Assembly: GCA_964036045.1 (NCBI GenBank)
Contig: OZ038379.1
Location: forward strand, 185,962,495-186,026,494
Reading direction: 5' to 3'
Length of the DNA stretch: 64,000 nucleotides
Source: Eutreptiella sp. 'Long Island Sound 2002'
Taxonomy: Eukaryota > Euglenozoa > Euglenophyceae > Eutreptiales > Eutreptiaceae
Shown: piece after piece, positions 33,962-47,800 of the stretch
Layout: each line of letters begins with the position of its first letter
Position numbering within the stretch: the first letter of the stretch is position 1
Translations under genes and position numbers: made by a program
Notes under the pieces: model-generated
What the model was told of the DNA's origin: nothing
Databases searched by the model: none
Seen by the model: the letters and a program-made list of their open reading frames with translations, nothing else

Positions 33962-36900
33962 GTGTGGATGCTTGGCTGAGGGTGATCATTGCAGATGACT
34001 TCGTGGCATCCGGCTGACCCCACTGTGGCTTGGCTGCTGTAGGAGGAGTACATATGGGGGGCTGGGGGATGGTCACAAGTTGTATGCAATTAGGGGGTAC
34101 CTTGGGCCCTGAGGCGGGTCTTTTGCACGTTTGGCAATAACATCGTAGGAGCACAATGGACAGGCGTGTGGGGTGTGGGGGGGGGGGAGCGCCGTGCGCT
34201 GTGTGCATGCTGTGCATGTGCTGTGCAAAAGGTAGGCTATTTTTTGGCCTGTTTTCCTTGATACTGCAGCGGTTCCTCGGCCATTGCTGAATATGGTGAT
34301 ACATTTTCACAGTGCCGCTGCAAGACATCATACTTTCCACCTCAACTCCTTAGACCCACTTTCTCATTCTCCACGGATCTCAGTATTGGGAATAGGATGT
34401 TCTAGGGGGCATACCGTGCGCTGTGTGTGCGCTGTGCGCGCACTGTGCGCGCGCTGTGCGAAAAGTTGGCTGTTCTCCACCACCGTGAGTTCGGTAAGTT
34501 CAGAAGATTGAAAGATCGTCATTCAATGGCTGCTGCAGTGGACGGGGCTGTAGGGGGCAGAATTTAGGTCCCTGGGACCCATGGCAAGCATCAGATGTTT
34601 GAATGTTTGAGTTTTGAATTGATTGTGCATGATTCCGCAGGTGGGTGGTTTTCAGGGTTGTTACCTGGATAATCACCGTAATAATTGGCGCTGTGCCTGC
34701 ACTGTGCGCGCGCTGTGCGCGCGCTGTGTGAAAACGCCCCCTTATACCCGCTCCGCCGGTGAGCAAGTTCCTGCCAGAGTGGTTGAAAATGCACCAGAAG
34801 GATTCCTTCACTTGGAATATTATCAAGCTGCGGTGACGCTGGTGAATCGGCACTCCGAGATTGACTGTATCTCCCTCGCCATCCCAAGTTCCGATTCACC
34901 ACCTCACTGCTCACCCAGCCCTCGCTCGATCGTAATCTGGTGGATGGTTTTCCGGGGGGTCGCGTAACAGCTGAAAAAGTATTGGGCGCTGTGCATGCGG
35001 TGTGCAGGAACACCCCCTGTGTGTAGGGGGGGGGTCCATCAATATCACATGGCCATTCAGGGGCCAACAACTCCAAATATGTCCAAAATCCACCAAAATC
35101 CTTTTATATCCGCTTAATAGGTTACCCCCCCCCCCCCTGCTGGCGAGAACAACTGCCAAAGCACTAGCATGCGAGAGGGCCCATGTAATTGCCCCCCCAG
35201 TTTGGTTGCCCCCCAGGAATAGACAATTATGGCCTTTCCGTCACAGGCTTTTGGCTCCATGTCATTTTTTTTGTTTGGGTTCTCGGGTGCTCATGTGTTG
35301 GTGCCAACGTCAATGAAATCTAAAGGAAGAACTATCTAAAGGAAAGGAAATCTAAAGGCAGAAGGACAACCACTCCCTTGCTTGTTCTGCTCATGCCGTG
35401 TTTCCTGCCTTCATTCTTTGCCCACACCAACCAATCGACGAAATGTTGGGGAGGTGGTTCTTGAGGATAAATGTGGATGGTACCATGTTCATCCATTTTG
35501 AATCATGAGGATGTGGTATGGTCAATCATCCCAGTAATCATCCAAAAGTCCAAGCAGCCCCCTTGCGAGAAAAATGCCCTTGTCAGAACAGCACGAGGCT
35601 TTGGTGGTCTCTTTTGCGCGAAGATGAATTTTTCCTGCGATCCGGGGCTGGGAATGATATTTCAGGGATGCCGATTACCGTCCTGCCACATCAAGTCCAA
35701 AAGTTCCCAAGAACTTTATGTTTTGACCCTTGTTGAGAGTTTACTGTTTTTCAGTATGGTGAGCAGTACATGGCTGTCCGAAGAATTGACTGTGTGTGCA
35801 GCAGTGCAGTGCATGTCAGGCAGGGAGTCGAAACAAAACCCTCCTTTTAGTATGTGACTTTGATTCGCAAGGGTGGGGTGCGTGTGCATTGGCAACGCCC
35901 CGGCCACCTCCTTCCCGAGGGTGGAAGAAGGATGTCACCTTTTGCGCGGGGGTTGAAGGCCACCACCATTTTCTTGGGCCCGCAAAAGGGTGACCGCAAC
36001 CCCTTTTGGTGAGGGTTGGGGGTTGTTGAGGCAACCTGTCAGCCCCAAGCCCAGGAACCAACAAGGAGAGATCTCTGAGCGGGAACCTCACAACCACAAG
36101 GGGATCTGCGGCAGCACTTGCACCTGCACTTTGGGTGCGACAGGGACAGGTCAACGTGCAAGACTCGTGCCGGCCCCGACCAGCCTAACCAGGGTAAGGG
36201 GTCCGGGCCCGTAGTTAGGCGCATGCTGGAAGAGACAACCACCCATGTTAGCTGTGTAGAACCTATTGGCTGCAGCTGGGTAGGAAAGAATGGAGCCACT
36301 AGTAGTCGCTATTGAATTCTCACTTGGACATCACCGTTGCTAGGAATTGGAACCACGCACGAGTGCACCGGGTCGTTTTGAGTCTAACCCTCACCTGGCC
36401 TGCCGGCGACCACGTGAACTAGTATGTGAGCGCACAGCGAACACTTGGTGGAACATTTCATTCGGGTCAAACAAAAAGGTGGGGACAAGAAGTCAGGCAG
36501 GATCACAGGGCAGGTTTGCCCCACTGCATCATGACCGGCAGCTGAAGCCTGCAGTCCCCAACCGAAGGTCCAGGGCACTACCTGCAACAAGGGACTGGTA
36601 GGACCCCTGATGCAATGACACGCCAAGTACCGAAGGGAATCATCCACAGCCCAACCCCATTGACCCCTGCCTCCTTTGCCATCCCCCCCCCCCACCCCAT
36701 GTCGCCCCCCCCCCCGGAATGTATTTGAGTTTTACAGCCTCAAAATTATAAATTTGCGAAACTGATTTTTTGATATTCTGACCATCCAAAATGATCAAAT
36801 ATCCTATGTAAAGCATGTTTTAGCCCCTCTTTATGTGTTTTTCACCCTATTTGGGTGTGTGTGGGGGGGGGGGGGGGGCTCCCAAGGGGGGCTGGGGCAC

Positions 36901-39900
36901 AACCTGCTCATCTAGTTTTCTAGCCTCGTCCCTCTCCCCTCTTCGAGGCCTTGCCGAAGGCAATAGAATTTAAGTTGCAAAATTTTCGGCTCGCCTTCGG
37001 CGGAGACCATCACGGGACCGTGGGAGGAGGGGGGGGATCCCCTGCCAACCCCCCCCCCCCTTCTAGCACATCCCTGCCAGACCCCCCCTTGTCCCACTTT
37101 TTATGAACAAAGAACAGCTGGTTGAAGTCGAACTAAGTACCCCCCCCCCCCTTGAAATCTCACCCCCCTTGAAACCCCCCCCCCGCGGGGGGAACCGTCA
37201 CCTTGGCCCAGAAAGCGCAGGAAATACTAGGCGCCGAAGGCGCCAAAGCTGATTTACACTGTGATGCTATGGTACAGATTTGTGGTGCAGTCCCCCCCCC
37301 CCCCCTCAGGGAGGGAACCGTCACCTTGTGACCCCCCCCCCCTCCCAAAGGTGGGGAACCGGCCCGACAAAAGGGGGGCATTTCAATGGTGTGGGGTAAG
37401 CCTGGCATGAGTTGCGGGTTATTGCAAAACCTGACGTCATGCCCCCCCTCCCCCCCTTCACGGAAGGGGTGACATGTGGGGTGGGTGGTGTTTCCCTTGG
37501 GGACGATGCAGTCCAAGATGCGGTGAGCCTCCCACCGCACCAAAGCCTCCAGCGCCCACTGCGCAGTGCACCCCCCCGCCTTTGTACATCTCTACTTTGA
37601 CTGCTGTTTGCATGTGAATTGGGAGTCGGACTGCACATCAATGGGTTCGACATTCTGTTTCCTTTCGTAGAATGTGTGTAGCCCCGTGTGTGTAAACGCC
37701 CCCCCCCCCCTACCATCCGGGGGCTCCGTTTACACGACCAAAACACGTTCGGACCCACAGAGGGTCAGAATGTGCAGGCCAATAGGCGCCGCCAAAAGCA
37801 AACAATCAGATACCGAGGCCTTGTGCCAACCCGGCCCGACGGCGCAATCCCACCAAAACCCACTTTGCGTAGGTCCCATCGGACTGGCGGGCCCCTCCCC
37901 TCAACTACACGCAACGCGACGCGTTCGGTTGGTACCGCCGCACGTTCACCGCCACCGCGGCCGACGTCGCGGCCGCCGCGGACCCCGGCCTCGCGCTGTC
38001 CCTCGGCACGGTCGGTGCGGCGGACGAGACGTACATCAACGGGCACCGCATCGGGGGCATGGGCAACATGGGGCCCGAAGAGCACGGGCAGTGCGTGGAC
38101 TTCTTGACGTGGCGACGCTACCCGGTGCCGCCGGGGACCCTCCGGGAGGGGCCCGGGAACGTCGTTGCGGTGCGCGTGTTCTCCCCCGGGGGGCCGGGCC
38201 CCGACGGGAGGCCGGGGGGTCTCTTCGATTCCGGTGGCGGGGACTTCCGCGAGGGCTACATGGACCCTGGCGCCAGCGCGGGGCAGGTGTGTGGAACCCC
38301 CCCTGCTGGGCTGTGGGGCGGGCGAGCAACGGCCTGTCAGAGTGCGGTCTCGTGTGAGCTGGTGCGGTGCCTCTGCATGGCTTTTGTGTGGTGTAGGTGC
38401 AGACTGGGTCCGCGTTTGACAACCCCATCCCGGTCCTGCTGCTGTGGAGGGGAGTGGGGGGGAGAGTGTGAACCCCGCTAGAGAATCGAGGGCAGCCCCC
38501 CCCCCCCCCACCCACCCACCCACCCCCCCTTCAAGGGGCCCAAATTTTTAGGGGGTGTCGGGGTCAATGACTGCACCTGGGCACCCCCTATGATCGAGGG
38601 CGTGTGTGCAGAGGACAGGGAGTGGGGCAGGGGAAGTGTGTGCGAGGTAAGGGGTCGGTGAGGGAGTGGATGGTGGAGTGGGGGTCAGGGCTCTTTTTGA
38701 CATTTCGGCACCACCGGGGGTGGGGGGTGGGGGTGGGGTGGGGCACACTCCCCACCCAACCCTCCCCCCTGGACCCCCACCCACCACTATTAAGACTGCT
38801 ATTTTATTGATCCTGGTTGTTCTTTAGAGTCGGCAGAAAGGACAAGCACTCAAGTGACCAGCAGAGCTAACCGCAACGCCTCACTGTACATTACATAGTG
38901 GAGCACCCCAACCAAGAAGGGGACACGTGCATTGATTGGACTTCGCAGTACTGCTGGACTAATGGCTGGAATTGTCTATGGCGGGGACATTCAGTCTATC
39001 GGAACCGACCATTGATCCCCCCACCCACCACTATTAAGTGATTGGGCCAATATTTCTTCTGGGCCTTCGGCCAATCAAAATTTTCGCTGGCATGGAAGGC
39101 AGTTTGGTTTAGACCACAAATTTTCTTTGGCGCCTTTGGCACCTCTAAGACTCAGCACCACTGGGGGGGGGAGGGGGGGCTGGACCCACGGGCTCCACCC
39201 ACCCAACACCCCATGGGGGGCGCCCCGTGGGTTGTGCGCACGCTGCGCGAAAAGTCGGCTGTTTTCCACCACCGGTAGCCACGGGTCCCAGGGCCCTGAA
39301 TACTGCACCCTACAGCCCCTGCAGGTACACCAGGGGTGTTTTTTTTTTTCAGTCTGATGCTTGCCACGGGTGCCAGGGTCCTGAACTCTGCACCCCCGAT
39401 GCTGTTTTGGGTCCTGCATGCTTCTGCAGGGGGGCGGTTTTCAGGGGTGTTCCCGGGATAAACACCGTAATAATTGACGCCGTGCGCGCGCTGTGCGAAA
39501 CCGCACCCTCGACCCACCCGCCCACCACCACCACCACCACCACCACCACCACCACCACCACCACCCCCCTCCTCAAAAGGAGCCCTGGTGGGGGTGTGCA
39601 TATGAGCCGGTGGGTGGATGATGGGGTGGAGCTGTGTGCTGGACAGGGAGTGGGGCAGGGGGTACGGCAGGGCGTGGAACTGTGATTGGCGGAAGGAGGA
39701 GGCGGAGGAGGGGGTGTGGGAGGTGAGACGGGGCGCGGATGCGATGGCTGGACCGGTGACGCACGCGGCGCCAACACCGGCCCAACAATGTTGGGCCACC
39801 TGTCGACCCCTGCCCTGGCGGGTGCTTGGCCCACGTATGGCTCGTGCTGTTGCACTGAGGACGGAATGTCTGGGGCGTTGTTGGCACCCACGCATCGGAG

Positions 39901-41829
39901 GATCGACTGAAAACCAATGCAGCCCAGAGTCAGATCTGAGGTCAACTGCCCTTGGACACGGATGCATTGGAACGGCTGACAACAATAGGAGGCGGGGGTA
40001 TCCCTCCCCTGGACCCAGATTTCATTGGGTAATACACTGAACTTCACCGAAGGAAATATTGGGGCTATTTTATTTTTGGTACACAAACGCCGGGGGTTCC
40101 AGACCCCCTCCCCACCCCCTCCTCTCCCCCAACACATCACATCCCTGCCCTGGGAACACTGTCTCAGTGTCTCAGACAGGAAGCAACCGCGTACATCGAC
40201 CATGCAACCCCTCGATTCAGCTCCAACCCCGTGCGATCCTCGTTCATTCCCTCTTCATGGCCCGGTGCGGGAGATGGATGTGGCAAAGCACCACAGTACC
40301 GGCATCACGTGGGGGGACGAAGTGGGCGAGGGATGCCGATTCTGAGGAGGGACCAAGCCCCAACGGTAAGCAGCATGCCACAGCATGCTGCAGCGGCTGC
40401 CAACGGGAGTCCGTTGGGAGGAGGGGGCGGGGGGTTGCCCTCTCTCTCACGCAAATGGTCACTGCTCACACCATTCCTACGGACCTTTTGCAAAAGGCGC
40501 CTAGGGCCATGTTCGGCTCTTGACAAGCTTTTCCTGCCTTCTTGCGACTGCATGTGCTGCCCGTTGTGCTGAACTTGTCTCAACCAACACACGCGTGACA
40601 GTTCACGCGTCACCATTCGGGGTTTGCAGCATGCCGCAGCATGCCAACGCAAAAAGCAGCATGCCGCAGCATGCCAACGCAAAAAGCAGCATGCCGCAGC
40701 ATGCCAACACAAAAAGCAGCATGCCGCAGCATGCCAACACAAAATGCAGCATGCCGCAGCATGCTGCAGCAGGGATGAATTTTTCGATGGGACCGTTGGG
40801 GCTTGGGGGGGACGAGGGCTTGCGGTGGAGGAGTGCCTGGGCCAGGGGTGGATGAGGGTACCCCGGGGCTCCTGCAGTCGGGGGGTTGGAGGAGGGACTG
40901 GGCGCCGGGCGCCCTCACTGCCCTTCTCCATGCGCAGCGGGCGACGGGGTACGCGGTCGGGGGCGTCGGGTGGTACCGCCGGCAGCTCCGCGTGCCCGTC
41001 GACCCCGGGCAGCGGGCCTTCGTGCTGTTCGAGGGGGTGTACATGGGCGCCACCGTGTGGCTCAACGGGCAGCTCCTGGGGCACCGGCCGTACGGCTACA
41101 GCACCTTCCACTTCGACCTGACGCCGCACCTGTACTCCGACGGCCGGCCCAACGTGCTGGCCGTGCGCGTGGCCAATCTCGGGCGGAACAGCCGCTGGTA
41201 CTCGGGCTCGGGGATCTACCGCAACGTGTGGCTGGCCCTGACGCCGGCCGTGCACGTGGACCTCGACGGGCTGTACGTCAGGTGCTGATGCGCTCCTCGG
41301 CCGCATCCCGCTCCCGCGCTCCTCGGCCGCACCCCCGCTCCCGCGCTCCGACGGGCAGCGAGTCTTACGCGCGCACGCTAGCCCCTCTGTCATTGTCATC
41401 CCACGCTCACTGTCTTCCCACGCACACAATGGTGGCGGTCCCAACAACGGCAGTAGCAAGCCGCCAGAGGGAACGACAAGTCCAGTTTAGGTGGTGCATT
41501 GGTACGACACATCCCCACCCTGTCCTAGCTACAGGTATGGTCACCGTCCACCATGTGACTAAGCCGTGGTATATATCAACTCTTTCCACTCACATGGATG
41601 GATTGCTTGAAGGGAAATGCATGCATGCATACAGAGGGGCGCGCGCGCACCCACGTACACATACACACACACACACACACGCACGCACGCACACCCACAC
41701 CCACACCCACACCCACACCCACACCCACACCCACACCCACACCCACACCCACACCCACACCCACACCCACACCCACACCCACACCCACACCCACACCCAC
41801 ACCCACACCCACACCCACACCCACACCCA

Positions 41830-41872
<43 letters not shown>

Positions 41873-44800
41873 TCACACACATGTTCACACATACCTTGTC
41901 CAAACAACGGTTCGGGCTCGTCGTGTTCGGGAATGCTCCCGCAGCAGGACAGTGATGGATTTTCCACGGATGTGAGTGACAGGGCAAGAGAGCGACGGCG
42001 GGGGGGGGCGGCAACACCACAAGTGTGGGGCACGGATTGTAGCACTGATGATGTCAGTGACCATCGGCGCCGGAAGGGCAGGAGGGTAGTTGAGGGGAAC
42101 CAAGAGCAATTCTGACGTGGCCTAAAGGGGCGAGCCTGACCTGAAACCCGATCCGTGCCGGCGCCTCACGGCGCCTTGCTGGACAGTCTGCACGATGTGT
42201 GCGCACGACGGAGCCGCGTGGTACGTGAAGTACCGTTGGAATGCCAGGGGGATTCTGGAGGGGGACGACCAGCGTTGTTCTATGGCCAAACAGCGGTGCG
42301 GGCCCAAAAAGGTGCGGAAACAACACCTTGTGTTGGTTGGACGTTGTTTGGGCGTAGTTTGGACCAGGGTACGAGGGTGGGTTGGCACAAGGCCTCGGTA
42401 TCTGGTTGTTTGCCTTTGGCGGCGCCTATTGGCCTGCACATTCTGACCCTCTGTGGGTCCGAACGTGTTTTGGTCGTGTCAACGGAGCCCCTGGATGGTA
42501 GGGGGGGGGGGCGTTTACACACACGGGGCTACGCACATTCTACGAAAGGAAACAGAATGTCGAACCCATGTGCAGTCCGACTCCCAATTCACATGCAAAC
42601 AGCAGTCAAAGTAGAGATGTACAAAGGCGGGGGGGGGGGGGGGGGGCGTGCGCATGGGGGGCAGCGACAATAAAGGGGATGGCTTGGCCAGCCAGCCCCG
42701 TCGCTACCGGGTGCCAGGGCAACCCCTGCTCAACCAGCATCAGGTGGGGGGTGTCTCCCGCATCCCAGATGGGCTGTTTGCGCAACAGGAGCGGGAGCCC
42801 ATCAGGGGCAGACCAGCCGTGAGGGGGAAAAGGACATATGGTGGACGGCCCGGACAGCGCGTGGAGCAACAGGGCACCTGGGCCTCACGCACACAGAAAC
42901 ACAGCGAGGCAGGCTACGGACGGCCCGTGGACAGAGGCGCGTGGACAGCAAAAACAGTCAAACGACCCCGTCAACAACCAGCACATCCTCAATACGCCAA
43001 TTATTGGGCGCCGCTGACGCGCAAACGGCACACCCCGCCACATCCAGCACAGCCCCCGCACACCAACCACTAGGCTCCGCGAACGCGGAAACGACACCAG
43101 CAAGAGCACCGGCCGCAGCGGCCGACAGAAAGCAGCAACCCGACGCAACATGCGAAGGGAAGACCGGGTGACTGTCCAGGGCCCCGTAAAGAAACAACAG
43201 CCCAACGGAATGTCACACAGGGTGCAGGGATGTATAAGAGCGGCTGACAACCATAGGAGGAGGGGGGTCCCCTCCCCTCCTCCCCTTCCAATGTTTGAGG
43301 TTGACAGGAGGGATGGATTCACATTTTTGCTTCCACGCCTTCGGCACAAGAGGATTTCAGCAAGTGTCAAATTTTTGTTGGTACCATTCAGCAGGGGGGA
43401 CCATAGGAGGAGGGGGGGTCCGGCCAACCCCCCCCCCCCCGTTCCTCTCTTCCGCTCTCACCCACTAACCCCCTAATCCCTTCAATCGCACTAGCGTCCA
43501 GGACTTGAAAAGGCAGATGCTTCCTCTCTTCCAATACACGCCTGGGGGGGGCTGAACCATCAAAGGGGGGATGGGTTTGCCGGTTGGGGCTTGTGGCCTA
43601 ACATATTGTGGGGGGTGTTGTTGGGAGGCGGGGCTGTGGGTCTTTGGCGGCGCAGTGCTTCCGCGGCTCCGCATTCATCGGGTCTCGGTTTGCTTGTGTG
43701 GTGACCGGACTGGCGGACACACGCTGAAGCGTGCGGATGTCGGCATCTGACAAGGCCTTATGGGTAAGCACAGGAGCTGGCCTCGATGGCCTTGTGTCAG
43801 AGGGTTCGAAAGGTGTGGGGTGTACCGCCGCAGCAGCAGGGCCCGCCTTGGGGCGAATGGAGGAGGGGTATTATCAGGCTCTGAGACGGGGCTGCGCTTG
43901 AGGGGAAGGGGGGCTGGAGGCGGGTTTCGAGACCGGCTGCAACGGCGGTTACTGGCGGTTGCAGGGCGGGTTCGGTGGCCGCGTTGGCGGTTGCAAAGCG
44001 GTTGGAGGGCGATGTGGGGGGGCGTACAGAAGCGGTTGGGGCGCAACCGGCAATCATCCCCGACGAAGGGGGGCGGGGGGGTTTGGCAACACCCCTCCTC
44101 CAGCGTAGCTCTCACTTTGGCATGCCCGTCCGTCCCACACTTTGCAGTACTCCCGCAGTCACCGACACCGACGCAACCGTCGTCATCAACGCCACGATCC
44201 GGAACTCCGGGGCCACCGCAGCGCAGGCCCGTGTCACAGGGGAGGTCTCGCGCGCCGGGGGTCACGCCGCGTGTTCCGCACAACCGCAGGACGTGGCCGT
44301 GCCCGCGGGCGGGACGGCGCAGGCGCTGCTCTCGTGCCGCGTCGCGGCCCCGCGGCTGTGGTCGCCGGACAGCCCCGCGCTGTACCGGGCGCACGCGGCG
44401 GTCGCGCACGGGGGCGGCGTGGACCGCACCAACGCGACGTTCGGGATCCGCACGCTCGCCTTCGACGCGGCTGCGGGGCTCCGGCTCAACAACGCGTCGC
44501 TGAAGCTCCGGGGCGGGTGCGTCCACCACGACAACGGGCCTCTGGGGGCCATGGCCATTCCGCGCGCGGAGGTGTGGCGGTCGTGTAGGGGACGGGGCGG
44601 CCTGGAGGCACCCGAATGCCGCCGAGGCCGCAGGGGGGCCAGTGGCTGCGGCTGCAACGGGGGGCCATTAAAGGACGCCCCAACCCCCTGTCATGGGGTG
44701 GGGGTTGGGGGGGCATGCCAAGCCGGGATGGCGAGAGCTGGCCCTCACCACCAGAGATTTGCTCAACAACTCAACATCTCCGGGGGTGGGGGGGGGTCTG

Positions 44801-47800
44801 AACCCCCCCCCCCCCACCCTCGGACCCCCCCCCCCTTGCCCCCCCCTTAAGTGATTGGGCAAATTTTTCTCCGGGTCTTCAGCCAATCAAAAATTTTCTC
44901 TGGCGCCTTCGGCACAAGTCAGTTTAGGCCCAAAAATTTCTTCGGCGCCTTTGGCGCCTCTAACAACTCAGGGTCTCCTGAGGGGGGGGTCCCCCCCACA
45001 GCCCCACCCACCCACCCCCGTTGGACCCCCCCCCCCTCCCTCCCTAAGGAAAACTCTGGGCACCCCAGCAAAATCTGGGTGCCTGAACTCGCCCACGCCC
45101 CCTTGCCAGGGGGAGCCGTTTGTCATGTAGCATGTAGCCCGAAGGCGTGCTGCGTAAGCGGCAGTGTGCTCGATGCAGCGCCAGCAGCGAGCAGTAAGAC
45201 AGACGATGCAGCTCCGCAGTGTCAGGCCAAACCAACACCAAAGCAGCAATGCAATGAGACGAAGACCATGTCAGCACCCGCGCGCGACCCCCCCCCCCCC
45301 CCGCAACACAACGGTCTTTATTTCTTAGCCCAAAGGTAGGACAAGGACGGTGGTTGCAGTTTCCTCGTCTTGCGTTGTAGCACTTCCCAGGCTTTTTGGG
45401 CGTCTGTAAATTGGCACTCCTGATTTACAGACCCCCCCCCCCCGCACTCTCCAAAGAGGTCCCCTCCCCGGATTGATCCCCCCGGAGGGACTGTAAGTGA
45501 GAGGGGGCGGGGGGGATTGCCCACGGGATTGTACCACCTTCACTTGTGGGCGGGTGCGTGCGCCCCCGGAGAGGACGGCAGTGGCAAGGAGAGCCCTTTG
45601 GGGCATGCGTCTACTTGGGTGCGGACTTGGGCCTGCTCATGCCACCCTCCCCCAGGCTCAGGTGCAACAACAACATCAGAATCGGAATCAGAATCAAAAT
45701 CAAAATCAGAATCAAAATCAGAATCAAAATCAGAATCAGAAACACATCAGACAACTCGTATCATGCCCAATCTCAACAACGACATGGTCTTTGAACAGGC
45801 ACTGTGTTTCGCCACAATTCTTGCACGGTGCTCCAGCAAAACCCATCCAATTTGGGTCTTCCAGATCCTCCAAATAATGAGCGGACAAAGAAATCTGACC
45901 CTATGCAAGCAACGTCTTTTTCCTGTTAGCCCCTTTCCAGTACTCACCACCGTCTGACGTCCCCTCAGTCTTTGTACCCTCTGTTCCTTGTACAAGAATA
46001 ACATTCTCCATCCCGTCCCGACCGCCCCCCCCCCCCCGCCCTTTCCCTTCGCGGTTCTGTGCCCCAATCCCCGCGGCGTGGGCAGAGGGGGGCGGGGGGT
46101 CCGAATGTTTTCCTGCTTTTTTGGGGGGGGAGGCATTGTTGAGTGCCCCGCTTCATGCGGAGCACGTCGCGTTGACACAAGTGTGGGGGGGGGGGGGGGG
46201 CATCATCGGACGTCCGCTGAAACCGCCAGTGCTTTGGCCAAGCAATTTCTCTCCGACACACAGACAACAAGAAGCCCTCATGCGGAGGACGAGTGCTGTT
46301 GTTGTGTTGCTTGATGCTGACAGGGCAGCACCGCTGCCGGGGTGACCAGGACAGGGGCAGGGAGTGGGGCGTGGTCAGTAACCGCCCCCCAACCGCTTTG
46401 GCAACCCCCTCCAACCGCCTGTCTAACCCCTTCCCTTTTCATGCATCCGCGCCCGTGCCTGACGCCCCACGGCTTGCGCACCATGCCCTATGCCCCGTGC
46501 CCTGTGCCCCACGCTCTTGTGCCCTGGGCAGACCCCCCGGACGCATGGGGCAGCCAAGGGCCCAGGCCGCTCTCCAGGGACCCCCGGCCCTCCGGAGCTG
46601 AACCGAGACCCATCAGCGATGCGCGCGCGCGACCCACGGCCCCTTTTGCGCAGGAGCGGCGCGTGGAGCTCCTGAAGGCCGCCGGCTACAACGCCGTCCG
46701 CACGTCCCACAACCCGGTGTCCGTGGCCTTCCTCGACGCCTGCGACCGCCTGGGGATGCTCGTGATGGAGGAGGCCTTCGACTGCTGGTCCCAGGGCAAG
46801 AACCCCGACGACTACGCGCAGCACTTCGCGGAGTGGTGGCGCGCCGACATCGAGAGCATGGTGCCGCCCCGGCCGCGTGCGCACCCCCCCCGGCAGGCCC
46901 TTGGCGCACCACGGATAGTGGCCATTGCCACTGTGGAGTCGCGCGCTTTGCATGCTCTCGGGTAGGGCTACTGGGGGTAAGTAACCAATGGTCAGACAGT
47001 TGGTCCCACACAGACTACGCAGTATGCAGAGTGCGGAGTGCACTCTGCGTAGGGTTCCGAATGCCTGATGTGTCCACTGCAGAGGGCAATTTTTTTTGAC
47101 CCCTTTAGTCCCTCCTCATGCATCCAGCCTATGCCCAGCCACCGTCCCCCTGACGCCAACTGCCAGGCTCAATGGCATTTGTAACCGACAGTAACCGCCC
47201 CCCAACCGCTCTGGCAACCCCCTCCAACCGCCTGTCTAACCCCTTCCCTTCTCATGCATCCGCGCCTGTGCCTGACGCCCCACGGCTTGCGCACCATGCC
47301 CTATGCCCCGTGCCCTGTGCCCTGTGCAGCATGGCCTATGCCCTCAGCCCCGCGCCCTGTGCCCCACGCTCTTGTGCCCTGGGCCCTCTCGACGTTTCTC
47401 AGGTGCGGCGGGACCGCAACCATCCGTCCATTATCATGTGGTCCATCGGGAACGAGATTCCCGAGCGCGCGACCGACCGCGGGGCCGCGGAGGCCGCCGC
47501 GCTCGCGGCGGCGGTCCGGTACTGGGACCCGGCGGGCGGGCGCGCGGTGACCTCCGCGTACAACGGGCCGGTCGACGCCCGCGCCGACCGGTACTTCGCG
47601 AGCCTGGACGTCGCCGGGTACAACTACGCGGCCGCGCGGTACGCCCCGGACCACCTCCGCGTCCCGGGCCGCGTGATGGTGGGCACCGAGTCGTTCGGGC
47701 GGCAGTCGTTCGAGGTCTGGGAGGCGGTGTGGGGCAGCCCGTGGGTCGTGGGGGACTTCATCTGGACGGCCATCGATTATCTGGGGGAGTCGTCCCTCGG

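Larger units (their letters stand above)
38287..40937 (+). other. GH2 intron 2 (2.65 kb)
   Basis: The intron contains G/C runs, a CCA microsatellite (39521-39563) and a block at 39222-39510 related to intron 1. It also has a module at 39034-39170 related to intron 4 and a 30-bp tandem repeat at 40626-40765. No coding exon is needed here for the GH2 frame. Confidence 0.7.
41282..44147 (+). other. GH2 intron 3 (2.9 kb)
   Basis: It holds the CCCACA microsatellite (about 41655-41880), the second arm of the inverted repeat shared with intron 1 (42379-42635), and copy 1 of the three-copy direct repeat (42780-43222). Near 43920-43990 there are several GGCGGTTG motifs. No separate gene is supported. 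Confidence 0.7.
44572..46653 (+). other. GH2 intron 4 (2.1 kb)
   Basis: It contains a module shared with intron 2 (44849-44990), a hexanucleotide repeat (45672-45746), an arm of an inverted repeat shared with intron 6 (46013-46222), and the first copy of a direct duplication (46376-46529) that recurs in intron 5. Confidence 0.7.
46861..47402 (+). other. GH2 intron 5 (542 bp)
   Basis: This is the shortest intron. Its left part (46895-47065) is repeated far downstream at 56577-56752, and its right part (47188-47384) duplicates the end of intron 4. Almost the whole intron is therefore made of sequence found elsewhere in the window. Confidence 0.75.

Noticed and set aside
37765-38523. 252-codon minus-strand frame
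   Set aside because: It is antisense to GH2 exon 2 plus repeat sequence, and has no independent support.
40305-41459. 384-codon minus-strand frame
   Set aside because: It lies antisense to GH2 exon 3, whose plus-strand frame has clear family motifs, and is a shadow of GC-rich coding sequence and the 30-bp repeat.
41576-41975. Frames with long PT, HT or GV runs
   Set aside because: Direct translations of the CCCACA/CA microsatellite.
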